This document shows, piece after piece, positions 58,190 to 64,000 of a stretch of DNA of 64,000 nt (position 1 is the first letter of the stretch; the number at the start of each line of letters is the position of its first letter). The notes below the pieces were generated by a model. It searched no databases and had not been told where the DNA came from. It worked only from the letters and a program-made list of their open reading frames with translations. A program made the position numbers and the translations under genes. This stretch comes from Cladorhizidae sp. MBARI D1340-BT2 (taxonomy: Eukaryota; Porifera; Demospongiae; Poecilosclerida; Cladorhizidae). The stretch spans positions 20,170,816 through 20,234,815 of the forward strand of contig JAQNBH010000007.1 in the NCBI GenBank assembly GCA_028752905.1, written 5' to 3'.

Positions 58190-58520
58190 CCAGTAGCTGG
58201 TCTCTATGAAGCAGAGTCTATGCACATAGTAGCTGGGCTCCCCATGAAGCAGTCTAGGTACATAGTAGCTGGGCTCCCCATGAAGCAGAGTCTAGGCACA
58301 TAGTAGCTGGGCTCCCAATGAAGCAGAGTCTATGCAGATAGTAGCTGGGCTCCCCATGAAGCAGTCTAGGTACATAGTAGCTGGGCTCCCAATGAAGCAG
58401 AGCCTAGACACCCAGTAGCTGGGCTCCACATGAAGCAGGGCCTAGGTACCCAGAAGCTGGGCTCTCCATGAAGCAAGGACTAGACATCCAGTAGCTGGGC
58501 TCCCCATGAAGAGTATTCTA
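58190..58520. repeat. 36-39-bp minisatellite, about 8 copies
   Basis: The unit contains TAGTAGCTGGGCTCCCCATG and AAGCAGAGTCTAGGCACA. Copies toward the right are more diverged. Confidence 0.9.
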
Positions 58521-59214
58521 CTGTATGTGCTTATGGCAACTCAAACATTTTAATTTATCCACCCGCTTGACCCCTCGCTGTCCTCTGTTAATTTCACCAT
58601 TTCAGCAATGGTGTTGTATTTCTGGTTCACCAATATAACAATACTGAAGTAATCCGTAACTTTGAACTTGACTCCATGTCAGCGACTACAGATCCAGCTG
58701 GTATATACATTATGCTGGTATGCAGCTGCACCAGCTATCTATAAGCTTAGCGCTACTAAACCGTGTTCAGAGGTAAAGAGTGTCATGTTTGTTACCTTTT
58801 AAAACTATTTAAACTTGCATAAGAACATGTGGCACGCGTTATTCTCACACTTCCCCCCTAAACAATATTCACAAGATGAAAAGTCTGGTAAAGCAAGTTG
58901 TCCACTTTCTCCCTTTCTCCATTGCCCCAAAAGCTAATCTTCTCCTGAAAACCTTCGTTGCTTTGTCACTAAAGCCTACACAAACTTCGGTCCGGTTCTG
59001 CCGATGGCCTCCCGAGTTATAAGATATATGCGTACAGAGAGACGGACTAAATTCTGTTCTTTTTATAATAATGCGTTCATTCTGAGCGACAGTTATAAAG
59101 CTCCACCATCAGTGCAGGTGCAGTAGCTCAGCAGCAGAGGAATGAAAGCTGGCCAAATAGACAAGTTTGGACCATGGCCACTCCTTCATCCTGGTTGCCA
59201 TAGAGACATTGTGG
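58521..59214. other. No recognised gene
   Basis: About 700 bp without recognisable exons or repeats. Confidence 0.5.
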
Positions 59215-59370
59215 AGTCATTGGGTACAATATGGGCCCAAAGAACTTGCTAGGCCACAGGATCCGACAGGGAACTGGTGAAGTGGAATCCCTCGCTAACC
59301 TTACGCAGCGACTGTCAGTGGCGGTGCAGAGGGGGAACTCTATTTCTTGTTTTGGGGTCCATTGGTGGGT
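59215..59370 (+). pseudogene. Dispersed retroelement C-terminal module, copy 3 (decayed)
   Basis: TQRLSVAVQRGN near 59308-59343 and a GPK block upstream parallel the modules at 11.2 and 14.1 kb, with frame breaks between. It is the most diverged of the three. Confidence 0.55.
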
Positions 59371-59569
59371 AGTGTTACCTTAGTTACCGGCTCATTATTA
59401 TACTATATTTAAAAATAAATAAATTATTTTTTCTTTGACAAGTCAATTAGAATTATTTCTCCCACTTCTGTGCACATGTATGACATGTGCAGTAGCAGCT
59501 GAAATACATGCACATGCTTGTGGGAGTGCTCCAAGCTGGTGTGGCAACCCTCTACTACGCTTAACTGGA

Positions 59570-59775
59570 CTCAGTAGCAGAGATAGTGAGGGTTGGAGTG
59601 CTCCTGCATGCTGAGGAAGGCTGCACAGGTAGCAATGCTTATCTGGACTCTCTCTGAACAGCTCTGCTAGTGAGGGTTGGAGTGCTCTTGCATGCTGAGG
59701 AAGGCTGCATAGGCAGCAATGCTTACCTGGACTCTCTCTGAACAGCTCTGCTAGTGAGGGTTGGAGTGCTGCTGG
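59570..59775. repeat. About 84-bp tandem repeat, 2.4 copies
   Basis: TCTCTCTGAACAGCTCTGCT recurs about 84 bp apart (59648 and 59733), with AGTGAGGGTTGGAGTGCT following each time. Confidence 0.88.
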
Positions 59776-59890
59776 ATGGACTTCCTTACTGTAAGTTTTG
59801 TTGTAGACATAGCAACCAGTAGCTCTGTGTGGCTTTTGCTTGCTTCCTCAATGGAGCGGACTTTTATCCAAACTACAACTTATTGGAAAA

Positions 59891-60040
59891 AATTACAGTG
59901 ACTATCTCGATAATCAACTTTAAATTTAATCTCACGACATTTTGCTCTAGCCTTCATTATTCCGGATGAAGGCCAGAGCATCCAGTCAAAACATCGAGAG
60001 ATTAAATTTAAAGTTGATTATTGAGAAGGTCGTTGTAATT
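59891..60040. repeat. Foldback (palindromic MITE-like) element, copy C
   Basis: Ends AATTACAGTGAC / GTCGTTGTAATT, arms ATAATCAACTTTAAATTTAA and complement, centre GCTCTAGCCTTCATTATTCC. More diverged from A and B than those two are from each other. Confidence 0.88.
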
Positions 60041-60149
60041 AGTTATAAAAACGACAAAGTTGAGAGCTCATCATTACCATAGCAACCACACACTGACCAT
60101 ACTTAGTCGAAGCTTGAAAAGTACAGTTGCTAAAGATCATTTTGTCGCT

Positions 60150-60250
60150 CTGTAGCTGCTGCTTGATCACCATAAGCTTCCATCTCTGCATGAAGAGAAA
60201 GCTGCACTCCATCTTCACCAGCATGCTCCGTGGTGACACATCTCAGCAAC
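60150..60250. repeat. Dispersed repeat related to 43530-43680
   Basis: It starts about 110 bp right of foldback copy C and shares CTTCCATCTCTG / AGCTGCACT blocks with the 43.6-kb repeat. Confidence 0.55.
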
Positions 60251-60459
60251 CTACAAACTTTGCACATATCCGTTTAGGTTGCAGTGTTGGCATAATTATT
60301 TTGGTAATTTCCAAATTACTCGCCTGTGTTATCCAATTTTTTGGCAACAAAAAATCCAAACAAAATCCAAACAACAATTTCATGAGAAATAACATACTAA
60401 AGTGTGTTCATAGCATTTACACATGTCTTTAATAGTTCAGTGTTCGGGGGGTTTTTTAG

Positions 60460-62436
60460 GAACATTGAATTGCACTGTTAAAAGTGAATTTAATGTAGAA
60501 ATTCCTAGTCCGTTTCTGTACTTCGTTTTGTTGAGACCAATGTGGCTGAATAAACATTCGGTCATTGCCATGGGGTATAACTAGAATGGCTTTTGCGAGT
60601 TTTGCCAATGTGGAGTAGTTTTGCCAATGTGGAGTAGCGATACTCAGTTTCCAAGCAGTCTTTGATTTGGCTGATTGCATGCCAATATTTATCCACCTCT
60701 GCGATGGCCGTGACTTTAGGAGGTAATGGCGACATGCAGAAATCCATAAATTCCTCTTGAAGGCTGGGTTTGTCACCAACTTGAACTACCTGAGGAACAC
60801 ACTCTGCTGCAGCAAGCACCTGACCAGCCATACTGTATTGTTGTAAGCCTGGTTGAAGCCATTTGAGATTGGAGAGTAACTTGTGACTCATAGGTAATCG
60901 TTTGACAGCTCCCTTGGCTGCAGCAATCCACCAAGCTTGGATAGTCTCCCTAAATTTTCTCACATCTTCAGATGATAATCCATTTTTCAAGGTATGGTAG
61001 TGTGTCGTGACCTACAAAAACTTCGTGTAAAGGGGGATACTCTTCTGAGTAATCAATACACACTTGTGAAACATGTTCAGCAGCACACACATACTCAGAA
61101 TTCATGAACTGCAACAGAAATTTTCGTATTAAGCCATCGAGCTCTTGGTAGAGAACATGAAGAATTGGAGATTGCTGCTGTTGAAATTATTAACAATTGG
61201 TAATGCAGAACATAGAAAGAGCAAGTAAGCTTTGGTCAGAGGCTTTTCAAGTGCAATTTTTACTCTTCTCACTAATGCCTGCTTATCCTCAGTACATCGA
61301 AAATATGACAGTAAGGCTTCAGTAAGGCTTCATATTGCTCGATAAGACGATTTACACAAGCTTCAAGGCTGAGCTATCGTGTTTGGCATGCTTTTAACAA
61401 CTTGTGTGGCTTGCATTCCACAAAACTCCGAAATTCTTAAAACTGTCGCAGCCTTCTTGGGCTCTTCTGGAAATAATACCATACATCAGTTGTTAGATCT
61501 TCCAATTCATCAGGCAAGACTTTGCAGGCCTCATTTGCTATTATTGTTGCTATGTGACAATGACAATGAAGAGCAACTAAAGCTGGCTGCTTACATCGTA
61601 ACCGTGACATCACTGAATTTCGTGCTCCCAACATTACATTGGCCCCATCTGTACCTAATCCGACAAGATTATCGTAGTGGATTCTTGCAAATGCTTATCG
61701 ATTGCGTTAAATAGCAGCCCTGCAGTTGCCCTCTCTACACTCTCTAGGGCAAAGAAGACGCATCTCACCTGTCTTTTGGTGTTATCGAAGAATCGAAGCA
61801 TAATAGCAGCTTGTTGTGTAACGGTAATATCAGTTGTCTCATCAGTTTGGAGGCTGAAGTATTTAGTCTCTCTAACTACTGCGGAAATGGTTTTCCAACA
61901 ATCGGCAATAACTTTCAACACAGCTGAACATTGCTTTACTATGACTGCACTTAAAGTATTTAGCAATAGAAGAATCAGGACACATCAACTTGAATAGTTT
62001 GGTACAATGATCTCCCAATTGAAAGGCAAGGTGGAAATATGCGAAGAGTACTTCTGCACGGATTACAGACTCCTCTCTTATTGGCCCAAAGTAGGACTGT
62101 AGAGGCAGTACACCCACACCATCTTTTTCTGGGTGTTTGTGTAATTTCGTTTTCCTGATGTCTCCTTAGATCTCTAGTACCATCTCTTCCAAGGTTTATA
62201 TCACGAGAGCACTTCATACAGAAGGCAAAAGGAGATCCCTTTCTCGAAGTTGTGGCCCATGGGAAAGTCTTTGCATACTGTCTATGATAGACACACAATC
62301 GCTTTTTTGCAGACTTAGAAGACCTGGAGATTTGACTGTCAATGTCAATTTGTGAAACCTCATTATCAGAGTCAGAATCCATATCTGAAGAATCTTCTTC
62401 TGGTAACCTTGAAGTACTGGGTTCTGAAGATGCCAT
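60460..62436 (-). pseudogene. hAT-family transposase pseudogene (KIAA1586/ZMYM-like branch)
   Basis: From ATG 62436 the minus strand gives an acidic N-terminus and a BED-like finger (FAFCMKCSRDINLG ... LRRH). It then continues, in several frames, with LQTDETTDITVTQQ (catalytic Asp region), LVGLGTDGANVMLGARNSV, PALVALHCHCHIATIIANEA, and the C-terminal KYWHAISQIKDC and AKAILVIPHGN. Frame changes and stops occur near 62290, 61975, 61650, 61380 and 61000, so it is dead. Its family differs from the hAT at 18-19.6 kb. Confidence 0.85.
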
Positions 62437-63464
62437 AGCTAACTCTCTCTGACACTCACTGTGAAAGATTCTGACTCTTGCACAAATCAGGCTTTAAATA
62501 CCCAACCAGATAGCTCATGCATGAGCATGCACATAGATCATAGGGTTCTGGCTCTGCAGGCATATATTCCTGCACAGACCTGGGTGAACACAGGACAGTG
62601 CAGGAATATTCCTAGACGAGGTACCCACATAACAACACAGGACTATGAATATTCCTGCACAGACCAGGTGACCACAAAATGACCACACTCAGCTAATACC
62701 ACAGAGAGTGGTTTTGAAATAGGCTGCACATGGTCTGATATGCATGAAACATCAAACAGATGAAAAATTCAAACATCCAAACGGAAAGTTTAAGGGTCAA
62801 AAATCCAAACAGTTTGGATAAAATCCAACACTATGGCAACACAGAGGTTGGGTCCAAAGGTTGTAGGATCACTACCTTATGAATATCATTCAGCACTTCC
62901 TATAGTGTTCTCAACACAAGTGCTATTAATTAAGTCCCTTTAATGTCTGCATGGCAAAATCAATCTCCAGAAAAAATCAATCTGGGGGCGGGGGAATAAA
63001 TCCACTAGCAGAATCTATCCCCTCATCACCCAGCAAGAGGTATCAATTCCCTGCTAGCTAAATTGTTCCCCTAGGTTCAACTACAACATGGTTTAGGCTC
63101 GGAGGGGGGGAGGGTAGTGACCACCAACTCTCTCTATCAGTATGGAGAGCTGCAATATAACAAGCTACTGTTAAGCTTCATCAGTGTCCTCTCTCCCTTG
63201 ACAGCATGGCTTGGATCCCAACAGCCTCTGGTTGGGCCAGCCATCACCTGGTTATTCTGTGCCACACAGATAACAAAACATTGTCGGCGCATGGCAACCT
63301 CCTTCCAGGTTCACACATTTGGTCACGATCTTTTCATAGTGCTTGGAATTTAATCGTAATCATAACTGTTTCCGAAAGAGATAGGGTTTTTTTTTGTGGG
63401 GGTCCTATCCAGGTATGCAGCCTCACCTCACACCCACCAACCTTATTTTGCATTTTTTAACTGA
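62437..63464. other. No recognised gene
   Basis: A short imperfect repeat ATATTCCTGCACAGACC / AATATTCCTGCACAGACC occurs at about 62563-62667. Nothing else is supported. Confidence 0.5.
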
Positions 63465-63890
63465 TAATTACAACCACACCTTACCTAAACCTTTGGACTT
63501 GCTTCGTTACATCAGAAAAGCTTGCAGAGTGCAGTATCACTTCCCACAGACCAACCAACTGTATTTTGTATTAACTGACGTCCATACTAATTAATGAGGT
63601 GTGAGGTGCAAGTTAAAAAGGGAGAAATTTTCACCAAAGCAGTTTTCTATCATTTAAAAAATCATAGCAACACCTTACCTAAACCTTCAAATTCCTTTAT
63701 TACATCAGAAAAGCTTGCAAAGTGCAGCCTCACCCCCCACACCACCAGCATTTTCAACTGATGTCCATACTAATTAATAATGTACAAATCATAACCACAC
63801 CTTACCTAAATCATAACCACACCTTACCTAAGCCTTCAAATTGCTTCGTTACATCGGACAAGCTCGCAGCATCAGGAAGGACTGGGGGAT
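63465..63890. repeat. Tandem/dispersed repeat, about 3 copies
   Basis: ACCACACCTTACCTAAACCT, then CTTCRTTACATCAGAAAAGCTTGCA, then AGTGCAG recur at about 63471, 63668 and 63795-63868. GATGTCCATACTAATTAAT-type text recurs between them. Spacing is about 130-200 bp. Confidence 0.8.
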
Positions 63891-64000
63891 CACCACCATT
63901 CTCGTCAACGTATGGAAAAGCGGACAACAGATGCCCGCCCCCAACCACCATGGGGGGTATGGCACAAAGAATATGATTGCTCCCCGCCTGAGTAAGTGTG

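Overview
The window looks like one contig from an animal genome with many introns and repeats, most likely a marine invertebrate. A sponge is my best guess, from the mix of elements rather than from any decisive marker. There is no bacterial gene organisation. What can be read is (i) split genes with GT-AG introns, (ii) remnants of at least eight transposable-element families and (iii) an extreme density of tandem repeats with periods from 14 to about 84 bp.

Layout. 1-6.2 kb: two Ty3/gypsy-class retroelements in divergent orientation. The left one (minus strand, running off the edge) carries gag, protease, then integrase BEFORE reverse transcriptase, the Gmr1-like order. The right one is a broken relative with an internal deletion. 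7.8 kb: a perfect 30-bp hairpin. 8.26-13.51 kb (+): a seven-exon gene for an unrecognised 237-residue single-pass membrane protein. 14-20 kb: remnants of a retroelement module, a Penelope-like element with GIY-YIG endonuclease, a GMC oxidoreductase pseudogene and a hAT transposase, with a 1.2-kb trinucleotide array. 20.1-20.95 kb: a 46-bp minisatellite.

22.4-54.1 kb (-): a gene I identify as FBXO47 (F-box protein 47). Seven exons are placed, six with good support, and their intron phases agree from exon to exon except at the last junction, which is ambiguous. Its introns hold most of the tandem arrays (periods 14, 15, 20, 24, 25, 40, 46 and 50 bp), a Tc1/mariner remnant, a nearly intact young Ty3/gypsy element (44.93-49.36 kb), foldback elements and, on the opposite strand, a small nested gene (33.56-34.36 kb) for a protein with repeated Cys/His modules. 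54.3-57.1 kb: a Mutator-like (MULE) element with terminal inverted repeats. 57.7-64 kb: a tRNA-like SINE, short minisatellites, a third foldback element, a second hAT transposase pseudogene (-) and a dispersed repeat.

The host genes share no visible pathway. The common theme is repeat growth inside introns. In one case a 15-bp minisatellite abuts the arm of a foldback element and appears to derive from it.
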